From Bacteroidota bacterium (GTDB lineage: Bacteria > Bacteroidota > Bacteroidia > Chitinophagales > Chitinophagaceae), in the NCBI GenBank assembly GCA_016706595.1, contig JADJJH010000003.1, positions 372,001 to 436,000 of the forward strand: 64,000 nucleotides of DNA, written 5' to 3'. Position 1 is the first letter of the stretch; the number at the start of each line of letters is the position of its first letter. A program made the position numbers and the translations under genes. Shown one piece after another: positions 17,497 to 27,289 of this stretch. The notes beneath the pieces were generated by a model, which had not been told where the DNA came from, ran no database searches, and saw only the letters and a program-made list of their open reading frames with translations.

Positions 17497-18106
17497 AACC
17501 ATTTTACAATCTGTTGGCATCTTCTTAGGCGTATATTTATTTTTATTACTTCCCTTTTCAGGAATAGGTAAAGTATATGCCGACTTCTATCGCAAGCAAG
17601 CATTTTATTTTTTTAATAATTTTGGATCCCAAGGATTCGTTGTGTTTGAAGAGCGTGAAGATTCGGAAAATGACGATACGAGAGTGTATCAAGCGAATAA
17701 AAATTTAGCCAACAAAAAAGGGGATGTTGAATCGGTACCATTCAATATGAGCATCCGAGTTTTAGCTTACTTGCCCAACATTTTATTAATATCATTATTT
17801 GCAGCAACTCCTGTAAAACTCAAAAAACGATTATTGCTGATGGGCATTGGATTTGTGCTATTAGATATTTTTTTATTATGCTTTCTCTATATACTCATTC
17901 TGAATAAATACATACAAACTCCCTGGCTTAAAATGTATCAAGATTTGGGCTCTGGTATGAAATCTTGTATAGATACCTTAAATAGTTCAATTAACCATGG
18001 CATGGGATTGAATGGATTTTTAGTGGTATTTATTTGGTTGTCGTTGGTGTATTACTTTGAACGCGATGTGCTAGAAAAATTTGTAACTAAGCAAAAGACT
18101 AGTTAG
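17483..18106 (+). CDS. Exosortase-associated membrane protein, unknown function
   Basis: The 207-residue protein has about four membrane helices (near residues 9-28, 87-105, 111-137 and 172-190) with a polar loop of about 55 residues that begins RKQAFYFFNNFGSQG and is presumably outside the cytoplasm. The start ATG lies inside the exosortase gene (14-base overlap), so translation is coupled. I recognise no catalytic motif. Companion membrane genes are known next to several exosortase types, including type H, and this is probably such a partner. A role in substrate handling or anchoring is inference. Confidence 0.75.
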   Translation: MLQPKTILQSVGIFLGVYLFLLLPFSGIGKVYADFYRKQAFYFFNNFGSQGFVVFEEREDSENDDTRVYQANKNLANKKGDVESVPFNMSIRVLAYLPNILLISLFAATPVKLKKRLLLMGIGFVLLDIFLLCFLYILILNKYIQTPWLKMYQDLGSGMKSCIDTLNSSINHGMGLNGFLVVFIWLSLVYYFERDVLEKFVTKQKTS

Positions 18107-18245
18107 GAGCATTTAAAAAATACTTTGGCGCTTCGTTACTTGAATCTCATAAGTTTTTCAGCAAAGACTGACAAGCTTGTATTTGTCATATTATCTTTGA
18201 TTGATTCGTCTGATTCTAAATCTACGCACGTTTCATTTTCATATC

Positions 18246-21200
18246 ATGCTATATTCAACATTTACCTTTATTAAAACAAATCGTATGCCGATGATTATTG
18301 GCATGATTTTTATGTTAATAAGCACGCATGTTTTTTCACAGAATAGAAAAAGTGTTCGCTCAAATTCCTATGCATTAATTATTGGTATTTCTGATTATGA
18401 GCATGAAGGGATAGAAGATTTAAACTTTGCAGATAAAGATGCCGAGATTTTTGCAGCTTATCTTCAATCTCCTGCCGGTGGGTCGATTCCTGCACAAAAT
18501 ATCACTTTACTGTTAAATAAGCAGGCTACACATACTGCCATGTATCAGGCACTTGATTGGTTTTCGGATAGCTGCAAAACAAACGATACTGTTTATATTT
18601 ATTTCTCTGGTCATGGTGATGTTGAGAATATAGATGTGTATAAAAAAGGATTTTTATTAAGTTATAATACACCTCGTCTGAATTATATCAACTTTTCACT
18701 CAGTGTAGAAGACTTAAATTTTTATGCGAATTATTTATCTCTGCAAACAAAAGCCAAAGTGATTATGATCACAGATGCTTGTCATGCAGGTGTATTGGCA
18801 GGCAATGAAATTAGAGGGAAGTTTTTAGTTGATGAACAACTACGAACCATTGTAAATAATGAAATTAGGTTAAACTCATGTACTGCCGATCAATTGTCGA
18901 ATGAAGATGCTGAATGGGGTGGGGGCAGAGGCGTATTCTCTTATTATTTATTGAATGGTTTATTAGGTTTTGCTGATAGTGAAAAGGATCAAAAAATAAG
19001 TGTACATGAAATTCGTCAATATCTAGATAGTAACTTACGCAAAGACCCCATTTTAAAAGCGAAACGAACCAAACAAAATCCAATCATTCAAGGCAATGAC
19101 CAGTTGATTTTGGCACATATCAATGAGGCAGCATTACAGAAATTAATTGCTGATACCATTCAATTGCAAACCGTTTCTACATCAAATCCACCGGCATATC
19201 AGTTTTTTTTCGATAAACTCACTGAATCACAAATTGAAAACAATTTTGACTTTTATATTCTAGATACTACTCCGGCACAACAGATTCCGGTAACGATGTT
19301 AAGTATGTTTTTAAAACAATATCCTGATGAAAAACAAAAAGTGGATAAGCTGAATCTTGTATTATTAAAAAATCCTGATGCGAATCGAAGGTTTGTAGAT
19401 AAAATTGTTGACATGCTCGATCAGAGAAGCCAGCATATTATTGAACTCTACTTAAGCGGAGATGAGGCCGAACTTGAACGTAGAAGATATTACAGTATGC
19501 TGAATAGTAATTATGATGTGTATCCTAAAATGTTAGGATTAGCTTGTCGCTTAAGCAATCCCGCAAAACCATTGTATAAAATGCTACAAAGCAAGTATCA
19601 CTATTTTTCAGGAGTGGTAGCGCGAATTCAAACGGCTTTGGTTGCCAACCCTGATTCATTAATTAGTATCGCATTTGCAGAACAATTTAAGGCGAATGAA
19701 TTTCAAGAGGATGTAGCCTATATTCATAATGAATTAGGTATTTTATTTCATGCCACAAAAAAATATAAAGAAGCAGATTCGTGTTTTTTATTAGCACGAA
19801 AAATTGCCCCTACTTGGGCAATGCCATGGACAAACTTAGTGTCAGTGTATGCTAAAACCAATCAATTCGAAAAGGGTTTAACTGCATCACAAAGGGCTAT
19901 CAATCTTGACGAAAATTATTCATCTGCTTACGTAAATACCGGTATACTTTATGAAGGCATAGGAAATTATTTGTATGCCGAAGATAGATTTCGAAAAGCC
20001 ATAGATTTAAATTCTCGACATTATTTGCCTTTCGAGCGATTGGCATTTGTTTATCTAAACACAAACCAATATGCATTAGCCGATTCTTTTTTCTTTGAGG
20101 CTGATTTGCGAAAACGCGGATTTTATATTCATGAACAGCTTATGGCGGTTGAAGGCCTTTATCGTCGTGAACTTCCTAAAGAAAGAGTAATTTCCTGCGA
20201 AATACCAACGAAAATAAATGATCGAGATATTATCGTAAATTTCATGGCGGGATTAATTTATTTGCAGAAAAAGGATACCCTAAATGGAGAACGATACCTG
20301 AAAAAGGTAATAGATATCGACACATCAAATCCACTTGCTTTTCATGAGCTAGGAAAAGTGTATTGGAAACAGCATCGTTGGGCAGAGGCTGATATTATGT
20401 TTGGATTTGCAAAGAAGTACTATTTACGGGATTCATTGTTTTTGCATTATAGTGATTCGATAGCAAAACTTATGAATGAGAATGATCTTTCTGAGAATGA
20501 GATTTGTTTACTAGTAGAATTTGAAAAGAGCCATTACCCATTGATTGAAGATTATTTTTATCATGGATCTGTATTTGAAAAATGGAAGCATATAGATGAA
20601 GCCATTGTCAATTATCGTGAGGCAGTTACATTGTCGTCACCTAGTATAGAAGCCTATTATAAGTTATGGAAATTATTTGAATCTATAGGTAGATATGAGG
20701 AAGCCGAAAATACAATTATGAGTCATCCGGAAATTGAAGTTAGGGATAAACAATTACACGCATTGTATCATCGTGTAACTAAGCAATTCCCACAATCAGG
20801 GGCATGGCATTATAAAGCCGGTAATTTTATGTATGATAAAGCCGCGGCTAATCCACAAAAATTTAGTCAAGATAAAACGTATCGGATAGCTGATTATAAT
20901 TTGAGATCCATTGCATCCAATGAAGATACAGGCTTCTTTGGTAAAGGTATTACATCCTTGAAAGGGAAAGAACTCACTATAGATTATACGTTAGGACGTA
21001 TGCATGAAATGGATGAATTTGGTGGGTATATTCCCGGAACTTTGGAAGAATATTTTTTAGGAATACGCATTAACCATCCATTTAGTGAAGGACTTCAATT
21101 TTTAAAAGTTGCAGATACTTTTATCAGTGATAAAGTAATCTTGGCAGATGTTGATGAAAAAATTGGTGATATCTATACTTGGAAGGGACTGTACCAGAAA

Positions 21201-21776
21201 TCACCACCCTATTATCGTAAATCACTTGCTTTACAAAACACTAATGCGGGTGTAAGAACCAAGTTAGTTGAGAGTTTAGACAGAAATTATGCCTTCATGG
21301 AAGCCATACTTCATTTAGATACGATGAATGCAAGTGGTGGATTGAACTACGATAATATTTTACGTTTGGGACGATATAATATTCATGCTTGTAATTTTAG
21401 CTTAGCAGATTCCTTACTCAAACATGCAGAAAAAATTCATCCATATTCTCATCCCGAAATGAATGAATGGAAAGGGCGTATGCATTTTATGGCGAAGCAA
21501 CCCGAAAAAGCATTATCTTATTATGAGGCCTATGCAAAAAGGTATCCTTCAAAATGGACTACCTCCTATACTATGGCACAAATCTATGTCCAACTTCAAG
21601 ATAAAACGAAAGCAATCCAATATCTACAACAAGCCATTGATGAAGGATTTAATTTGGGATGGGTACTTTTGCATGATGCGAATTGGAATGAATACCATAA
21701 TTTACTTGAATGGAAACAATTGACTGCTAAAATAAAACCAAAGGAATATCGAAGTGATTTTACAGTAAATCCTTAA
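18246..21776 (+). CDS. Secreted caspase-domain (C14) and TPR protein
   Basis: The product has about 1176 residues. An N-terminal signal peptide ends at THVFSQ, so it is exported; an ATG at 18285 is a possible alternative start. A caspase-like domain follows with NSYALIIGISDY, the catalytic His in YIYFSGHGD (about residue 123) and Cys in MITDACHAG (about residue 179). The remaining 900 residues are tetratricopeptide-type helical repeats (for example AYVNTGILYEGIGNYLYAED). Bacterial caspases of this layout may process proteins in the periplasm; no substrate is evident. A TATCTTTG box lies at 18192-18199. It follows the exosortase pair by about 140 bases on the same strand but may be independent. 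Confidence 0.85.
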   Translation: MLYSTFTFIKTNRMPMIIGMIFMLISTHVFSQNRKSVRSNSYALIIGISDYEHEGIEDLNFADKDAEIFAAYLQSPAGGSIPAQNITLLLNKQATHTAMYQALDWFSDSCKTNDTVYIYFSGHGDVENIDVYKKGFLLSYNTPRLNYINFSLSVEDLNFYANYLSLQTKAKVIMITDACHAGVLAGNEIRGKFLVDEQLRTIVNNEIRLNSCTADQLSNEDAEWGGGRGVFSYYLLNGLLGFADSEKDQKISVHEIRQYLDSNLRKDPILKAKRTKQNPIIQGNDQLILAHINEAALQKLIADTIQLQTVSTSNPPAYQFFFDKLTESQIENNFDFYILDTTPAQQIPVTMLSMFLKQYPDEKQKVDKLNLVLLKNPDANRRFVDKIVDMLDQRSQHIIELYLSGDEAELERRRYYSMLNSNYDVYPKMLGLACRLSNPAKPLYKMLQSKYHYFSGVVARIQTALVANPDSLISIAFAEQFKANEFQEDVAYIHNELGILFHATKKYKEADSCFLLARKIAPTWAMPWTNLVSVYAKTNQFEKGLTASQRAINLDENYSSAYVNTGILYEGIGNYLYAEDRFRKAIDLNSRHYLPFERLAFVYLNTNQYALADSFFFEADLRKRGFYIHEQLMAVEGLYRRELPKERVISCEIPTKINDRDIIVNFMAGLIYLQKKDTLNGERYLKKVIDIDTSNPLAFHELGKVYWKQHRWAEADIMFGFAKKYYLRDSLFLHYSDSIAKLMNENDLSENEICLLVEFEKSHYPLIEDYFYHGSVFEKWKHIDEAIVNYREAVTLSSPSIEAYYKLWKLFESIGRYEEAENTIMSHPEIEVRDKQLHALYHRVTKQFPQSGAWHYKAGNFMYDKAAANPQKFSQDKTYRIADYNLRSIASNEDTGFFGKGITSLKGKELTIDYTLGRMHEMDEFGGYIPGTLEEYFLGIRINHPFSEGLQFLKVADTFISDKVILADVDEKIGDIYTWKGLYQKSPPYYRKSLALQNTNAGVRTKLVESLDRNYAFMEAILHLDTMNASGGLNYDNILRLGRYNIHACNFSLADSLLKHAEKIHPYSHPEMNEWKGRMHFMAKQPEKALSYYEAYAKRYPSKWTTSYTMAQIYVQLQDKTKAIQYLQQAIDEGFNLGWVLLHDANWNEYHNLLEWKQLTAKIKPKEYRSDFTVNP

Positions 21777-22036
21777 TAAGCTTTGAAATACACTCTGTAA
21801 AGTTGCCAAAAGAAGAATTCAAAAATTTTCCGTTGTACCCATGTTAGCGATAAATAGTCCAAAGACTATTTGAGTGCTGCAGTGGTAAGTGTCGACACAG
21901 TTTGAAAATAGGGCAATGAGGCACAGCCAAAATTGGACTATATTGAAAACGTAATCGGTATTAAATAGTAGGCTTGGTATGCGTGTATCGAATTGGCATA
22001 AGAAACGATGAGTACAAAGAAAATTATCAACTTGTT

Positions 22037-24382
22037 CTACATCACAACCAGTTTCCCATATTGAATGATGCCTTGATGATTGGATAATGTAAAATAATAG
22101 AAACCCTTTTTGGGCATTCGATATACAAAATCAATTTTCCCGTTGGTAATAGCAAACTGATCAATACATTTCCCAGTCATTTCAAATATTTGCATCTCAA
22201 TAGGAGACTCACTTTGTATAGTACCCATAAAATGAATTTCGCCCAAACTTGGATTCGGAAAGTATTGCAAAGTATTCAACTCTGCCAACGATTGTAAGCC
22301 TGTATTAATTTTTATACAATGCCCTGGAATATTTGCATCCAACCAATTCAAGCGAATTTTAATCCATTGTTTTAAAGTATCTAATTCTGCTGCGTAAGTG
22401 GTTGCAATTGCATTTACCTCTGGTGCCGGTCCGCTTACACCTAGCAATGGCCATTTTTGAAAATGCCTTGCCTGAGCAAACTCAACACGATTTTTTATAC
22501 TATCAATATAGTTAAAAAGATAAACAGTATCTAAAATAGTCTTGCGATAATCATCATAGGCACAGCGTAATTCATTGGCAAATGTGGTGTCTTGTAGTAA
22601 ACGGATATAATATCCACATGAATAATTGTCGGTAGGACAATCATTGATATGATGTGCCCATCCAGAACCATCATTTTTATCGAATAGAGAACAAGTTGCC
22701 ATGGTTTTCCAAGCCCAATCAAAATCCCAAACCGGACCGGCTTTTAGCTTGCCTCCTTTTGAGTTTCTATCTTTATTAAAAAAAACACTTTTCTTAAAAC
22801 CATCATTGCTTCGCGATAATTCATTGATGATGAAATAATCTATAAATGATTTTACATCCAAATATTTGCGATAACCTTGTATTGTATCGCTAAAATTAGA
22901 ACTATAAAAGGCGTCCTCTAAACTATCAATAAAAGAGGCAATATAAGCTTTCTGTGAAGGGCGTATTGAATCCGGTTTTGGATATTCATAAACAAAATGT
23001 ACATCAAAACCCGGATGGTCGATGGGTGAATAATTCGATTGGAAACTATTATTCGTATTCCAATAATTCTGCTGTAAAATATACCCGCCTGTAAGTTCAT
23101 CACCTACCGTATCAATATAATTTAGTTTCGCAATATCCACTCTATTATTTCCTTGTTTTATCTTTTCACTCAGCACATAAATGCCTTTATACGTACTGTC
23201 AATAAGTACTTCACATAAAGTGGTACGCGGACTATAATTACCCATGTCTGAGAAAAGTCTGAAAGCCAATGTATTTCGAATCAACGATCGGTCATTAAAA
23301 TTAGATAAAAGAGTCCAATCATTTTCGGCAGGCATATGTAAAATGGGAACATTGTTATTAGCTCCTGTTGAAGTTCGGGTTTCAAACCCATACGGACGCT
23401 GAGGATACCCTGATGAACTTGCGCCTCGTATTTCAATGCCAATATTTCCATGATAGATATTGGCACTATCGCTTACATAGGTAATTGAGCCTGCACCATT
23501 ATACTTTATATCCATCAAGCAATTAATTTTGGTGTCTTGTATAATAGTTTGTCCTAAGGTATTTATCATTACTAAGGGCAATTCAGTACTGTCTAAATTA
23601 ACTGTACCTAAATCTTCAACACATAATTGAAATGAACCTTGTGCAGTGCCGTATCCAAATACCTGTATAAAAATGGTTTGTCCTGGCGTAAGTTCATATA
23701 AGGCAAGTGATGAATAATAACCATTTCCATTGTCATCATCACACCCTATTACTTGCATGTTTGTGCAATCATTTCCTTTCCAAGCTGCAAGCCCGGTATC
23801 ATTAATCGTTCCGCTATCGGTTACTAAACTTAAATTACCAGAAGGAGGCACCACAAGCGCAAACCAAATATCACTACCTTGAAAATTTGCGCAACCCGGA
23901 TTTTTACCTGAACTTGGATACCCGGTGTTATTTGCGAATAAACATTGACCAGTATCAATTGGAATGGCAGTACATGGATTATTGCCTGGCCAAAATACGG
24001 AGGTGCAATTGCCTAAAGTGTCAAATACATTGCCGGTTGGAGGTGTCGGACCTGCACCATATACATAGTTCCAACTTGCATCATATAATTGATAAGTATT
24101 TTCATTTTCATAAGTTCCTGCGGTATAAACCAGCTCAACCGTATCGTTAGTGCATACTTGAAACGAATCGGATGACCCAAAATTTAACGCATAATAATTC
24201 CCAAGCAATGAATTATTTAAATACACTTTAAGATTGCCTCCATTCCATCCATCACCATAACTATCTTGCATATGCAATTTGTACATGCAGCATTGGGCAA
24301 GTGAGCGCTCGGCAAACAGTAGTAAACAAGCTATAAAAAATAAGTTCAGAAGGGTTTTAGAATACGATTTGGCAAAATGCAT
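22037..24382 (-). CDS. CotH kinase family protein with T9SS sorting domain
   Basis: The 781-residue secreted protein has a signal peptide to about residue 29. Cysteine-containing beta domains follow (QDSYGDGWNGG, then a pre-peptidase-like region with GSDIWFALVVP). The CotH domain (about residues 300-640) shows EIRGASSSGYPQ, RNTLAFRLFSDMG, GIYVLSEKIK, INELSRSNDGF and the metal-binding GPVWDFDWAW. CotH proteins are atypical kinases that phosphorylate surface proteins in Bacillus and are common but little studied in Bacteroidota. The C-terminus (YFPNPSLGEIHFMG to GKLVVM) is a T9SS sorting domain, so this one acts at the cell surface or outside. Confidence 0.88.
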   Translation of the reverse strand: MHFAKSYSKTLLNLFFIACLLLFAERSLAQCCMYKLHMQDSYGDGWNGGNLKVYLNNSLLGNYYALNFGSSDSFQVCTNDTVELVYTAGTYENENTYQLYDASWNYVYGAGPTPPTGNVFDTLGNCTSVFWPGNNPCTAIPIDTGQCLFANNTGYPSSGKNPGCANFQGSDIWFALVVPPSGNLSLVTDSGTINDTGLAAWKGNDCTNMQVIGCDDDNGNGYYSSLALYELTPGQTIFIQVFGYGTAQGSFQLCVEDLGTVNLDSTELPLVMINTLGQTIIQDTKINCLMDIKYNGAGSITYVSDSANIYHGNIGIEIRGASSSGYPQRPYGFETRTSTGANNNVPILHMPAENDWTLLSNFNDRSLIRNTLAFRLFSDMGNYSPRTTLCEVLIDSTYKGIYVLSEKIKQGNNRVDIAKLNYIDTVGDELTGGYILQQNYWNTNNSFQSNYSPIDHPGFDVHFVYEYPKPDSIRPSQKAYIASFIDSLEDAFYSSNFSDTIQGYRKYLDVKSFIDYFIINELSRSNDGFKKSVFFNKDRNSKGGKLKAGPVWDFDWAWKTMATCSLFDKNDGSGWAHHINDCPTDNYSCGYYIRLLQDTTFANELRCAYDDYRKTILDTVYLFNYIDSIKNRVEFAQARHFQKWPLLGVSGPAPEVNAIATTYAAELDTLKQWIKIRLNWLDANIPGHCIKINTGLQSLAELNTLQYFPNPSLGEIHFMGTIQSESPIEMQIFEMTGKCIDQFAITNGKIDFVYRMPKKGFYYFTLSNHQGIIQYGKLVVM

Positions 24383-24630
24383 TATATACTAAGTTTCTTC
24401 AAATATACATGAACAATGATATGTTTGCAAATTGGCAGTATGTACTCTTAGCATGCAAATGAGTATGCTTTTCCGATTCATTTGTGTCATTTGTGTTTCG
24501 GTAACGCTCTCAATTTTTTTTGTAAAAGGCATACAGCATGCTTTTGTATTAAATGGCAAAGCACTCGTATGATTTTGATTCAATTCTATACACGTCAATA
24601 AAGCACCCATTCATACTTCATTTTCAATGC

Positions 24631-25962
24631 TTACTCAATAATTTTTTGGGGCACTTGCTCGCAAATATTAGCCGGAATAAAAGGCTTATCGCAATACGTA
24701 TATTTTGCTTTGTAAACAGTTGATGCTTTGGTATCGGCAAATACTTGCTGCCATGTTGGTGTGCTACTTAAGATACTACATCGTTTATCTAAGGCGGTTT
24801 TAAAATAGTACGAAAAGAATCCACCGAATTGATCATTGCTTGCTGCCTTTTGATTGGTATCGGCAGCAGTGGCTAATATATTTACTTGCTCAGAATTGAA
24901 AAATAATTCACGAATATTACTTTCTCTAAAAGGTACTTTGCCCTTAGTTTTTGTTTTAATGGGCTTATTACCAATGGCATTTGTAAAATGTACTTCCGTA
25001 TTGCAACAATCACTTAAAACCAAATTGCATCTTGCACCTTTCTTTTTAATGATGTCATACACATCTTCAATATTCATAGCTTCTTTAATATGATCTTGAT
25101 TTTCATTGGCTCGCAAATCCATATACGGATATTTTCGATTTTCATTTTTATTTCTAAATCCATGACCTGAATAATAAAAAACAACAATATCGCGAGGCGC
25201 CGGCTTAGTAGCATTTAATGCCTTTTCTACGGCCTTTTTACTAAAGCCGTTTCCTGAAATAATTTGGGGTGTAAGTGCTTGCATTCCCATGTAATTTACC
25301 AAATCGGTAAAGGTTTCAACCATGCGGGTAATATCTTTTGCACAAGATGATCCGATACTTTTATCGTTGGTATTGGCAACAATAATTACATGCATTTTTA
25401 TGTTTCTTTCTGCGGCACTTATGCTGCGGGTTACAGGTTGTAAAATATTTTTTACAAACTCATCCTCTTCATGAAAATAGGTAATCAAAAATTTTCTATG
25501 CAAATCTTTTAGTCCTAAAGTGGTGGCCTTGAAGTTAGCTCGTCCATTAATTACTTTTTCACCGGTATGAGTCACATTGACATGCAATCTTGGTTCATAA
25601 TAGCCTAAAAGTGGATCATAGATAAACCCAAAAGCCGGCAACTCCGGATTCGGTTCAAATTTATCACTCATGCTTTCTGGATTAGAGGTTTTTACAAACA
25701 TAGCCATGGTATCAACAGTGCCATCGCCATTTAACCGATACTCATCTTCAACATTCATTTGCAGTAACACTTCTTGTCCATCATCAAGGGCTTTATATTT
25801 TATGCGAACAAAACCACTTCCATCATCATTCTTTACTAAAAAGGCTTTGCATTCAATAGGTTCGTTGCCTTTAAATGTTGTGTATTGCATTTCGTAAAAC
25901 GATTGTGCTTGTAAACCCATCGCACAACATAATAAGCATAAAAGAAGAGAGAGAGATTTCAT
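24631..25962 (-). CDS. Secreted caspase-like (C14) peptidase
   Basis: The protein has 443 residues and a signal peptide ending at LQAQS. The first 180 residues form an unrecognised beta-rich domain. From about residue 188 a caspase fold begins (NIKMHVIIVAN), with the catalytic His267 in VFYYSGHGFRN and Cys319 or Cys320 in LVLSDCCNTE. No TPR repeats or T9SS domain follow, so it probably stays in the periplasm. It is the second exported caspase-fold protein within about 3 kb, separated from the first by the cotH gene. Autoprocessing and substrate are unknown. Confidence 0.85.
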   Translation of the reverse strand: MKSLSLLLCLLCCAMGLQAQSFYEMQYTTFKGNEPIECKAFLVKNDDGSGFVRIKYKALDDGQEVLLQMNVEDEYRLNGDGTVDTMAMFVKTSNPESMSDKFEPNPELPAFGFIYDPLLGYYEPRLHVNVTHTGEKVINGRANFKATTLGLKDLHRKFLITYFHEEDEFVKNILQPVTRSISAAERNIKMHVIIVANTNDKSIGSSCAKDITRMVETFTDLVNYMGMQALTPQIISGNGFSKKAVEKALNATKPAPRDIVVFYYSGHGFRNKNENRKYPYMDLRANENQDHIKEAMNIEDVYDIIKKKGARCNLVLSDCCNTEVHFTNAIGNKPIKTKTKGKVPFRESNIRELFFNSEQVNILATAADTNQKAASNDQFGGFFSYYFKTALDKRCSILSSTPTWQQVFADTKASTVYKAKYTYCDKPFIPANICEQVPQKIIE

Positions 25963-26269
25963 CGTCTAAAATTTTACGGTTAAAATTAGACGAAGATTAT
26001 TTATTATTCAAACATCAAAGTGTTTAGATGAAGTATACATTCTTTTGGGCGCGCGCCAAAGTATCCCGAAAGCACGCATTTAATCTTAAAGTATACAATC
26101 GTATTGCTTCGGGACTACTTTGGCGCCGGGCTATTCGTTATAAGTCCTCTCCCGGCCAAAGCGCCGTGATGCGGGCTTTTCACTCCTATCCCTCGCGCTT
26201 GGTGCTCAGCTAGATGTATGCATTTTTTAATTTCAATTTGAAATTTGATGTATGGATGTGATATCCTTA
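25963..26269. other. Intergenic region holding a GC-rich element
   Basis: Apart from the GC-rich hairpin element at 26046-26212, this 307-base stretch is AT-rich and shows no gene. A 61-codon open frame that crosses the element is an accident of its composition. Confidence 0.6.
26046..26212. repeat. GC-rich intergenic hairpin element
   Basis: This 167-base block is strikingly GC-rich against its surroundings. A long imperfect inverted repeat pairs 26048-26073 (GGCGCGCGCCAAAGTATCCC and onward) with 26106-26127 (GCTTCGGGACTACTTTGGCG and onward). A second module follows with GGCCAAAGCGCCGTGATGCG and ends near CTATCCCTCGCGC. The layout recalls GC-rich noncoding repeats scattered between genes in many Bacteroidota, as I remember them. 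No protein is encoded. Confidence 0.7.
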
Positions 26270-27025
26270 CTACAAATTAATCACGCCAACATTTGTAGTA
26301 ACACCTGTTGTAACAATTACATTAGTTACAGTAACCGGACTTAGGGGCGCCAATGGGGTAACAGTAACTGAATACGTTCCAGCAGGCAAACCTTTGATGA
26401 TGAAATCGCCATTTGCATTTACATTCGATGAGTAGGAAATACCTGAGTTAGCATTTACAAAAGCTAATGAACCAATTGGTGTTATTTTCCCTTTAATAGA
26501 TCCACTGATTGCTGTTTCAATAGTTCTTATCACCGGCTTTAATTTATAAGTACCACTTCCGGTTTCTATAATTGATTCATTTGCATCAAAATCAAGTAGT
26601 ACTTCGTAATTCACGCCTGCTTGTAAGGTTTGATGTACTTGTAATTTTAATCCCGATTGCTCTGCACTAGGTGTACTTAAAGGATAACTCACATTATTCA
26701 CAACTACTGTGTTGTTGGGGCCAAGTATAAGTCGTATTTGTTGCACAGTAGCATTATTCAATGATCCAGTTGCAATGAGCGTATCCAGTCCATTCGAGAA
26801 ATTAAGTAAATTGTAAATCCCTGCATTTACATTCATGACTACAGTCTTACCATCCCCACCGGTAATTTCTACAGATTGAAGATCAATATATACGGCATTG
26901 AACGGTCCCGGTGCATCGGTCATTCGAACAGAATAGGTATAAGGTGTATTGTCTGTAGTTTTTCTGCAAGAGCTTATGGTTGCGCCTATCATTACTAAGG
27001 TCAGAATAAAATATATCTTCTTCAT
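26270..27025 (-). CDS. DUF4382 domain lipoprotein
   Basis: The 251-residue protein has a lipoprotein signal ending in the lipobox ATISSC, then KTTDNT, so it is lipid-anchored and probably reaches the outer membrane. Residues of about 30-165 match the DUF4382 pattern: YSVRMTDAPGPFNAVYIDL, VNAGIYNLLNFSNG, VQQIRLILGPNN and a C-terminal YKLKPVIRTI. A carboxypeptidase-regulatory-like beta domain follows (KGLPAGTYSVTVTPL). The function of the family is not known. Confidence 0.88.
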   Translation of the reverse strand: MKKIYFILTLVMIGATISSCRKTTDNTPYTYSVRMTDAPGPFNAVYIDLQSVEITGGDGKTVVMNVNAGIYNLLNFSNGLDTLIATGSLNNATVQQIRLILGPNNTVVVNNVSYPLSTPSAEQSGLKLQVHQTLQAGVNYEVLLDFDANESIIETGSGTYKLKPVIRTIETAISGSIKGKITPIGSLAFVNANSGISYSSNVNANGDFIIKGLPAGTYSVTVTPLAPLSPVTVTNVIVTTGVTTNVGVINL

Positions 27026-27237
27026 TTTGTTATTTTTATTAATGGGTGATAATCAAGATTACAAAGATGTCTTTCACAAAAAGAATGGATGTTATACTCT
27101 TGGGCTATAATCTTATATAATTCATATTTCAGTCAAGCATAGTTTGCTTGGTTTCAAACATTTTTATTAAACTGACATGAGATACATTTTTTTATAGATG
27201 ACTTAATATCAGCTTTGACATTTGAAATTTTTGATAA

Positions 27238-27270
27238 TAAAAAAAACGCCCCCAATATTTGGAGGCGTTT
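27238..27270 (-). terminator. Intrinsic terminator of the large T9SS gene
   Basis: The stem pairs AAACGCC with GGCGTTT, then after one mismatch CCAA with TTGG, around a three-base loop. On the minus strand it runs into nine T. It lies 20 bases beyond the stop codon at 27290. Confidence 0.88.
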
Positions 27271-27289
27271 GAATGGATTATAGTTAGAA

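Noticed and set aside
24389..24610. 73-codon open frame between the cotH and caspase genes
   Set aside because: Cys/Thr-rich sequence without signal or motif. The stretch contains a short direct repeat ATTTGTGT and looks noncoding.
26028..26213. 61-codon open frame across the GC-rich element
   Set aside because: It exists only because the inverted-repeat element lacks stops in that frame; composition is that of the element and not of the genes.
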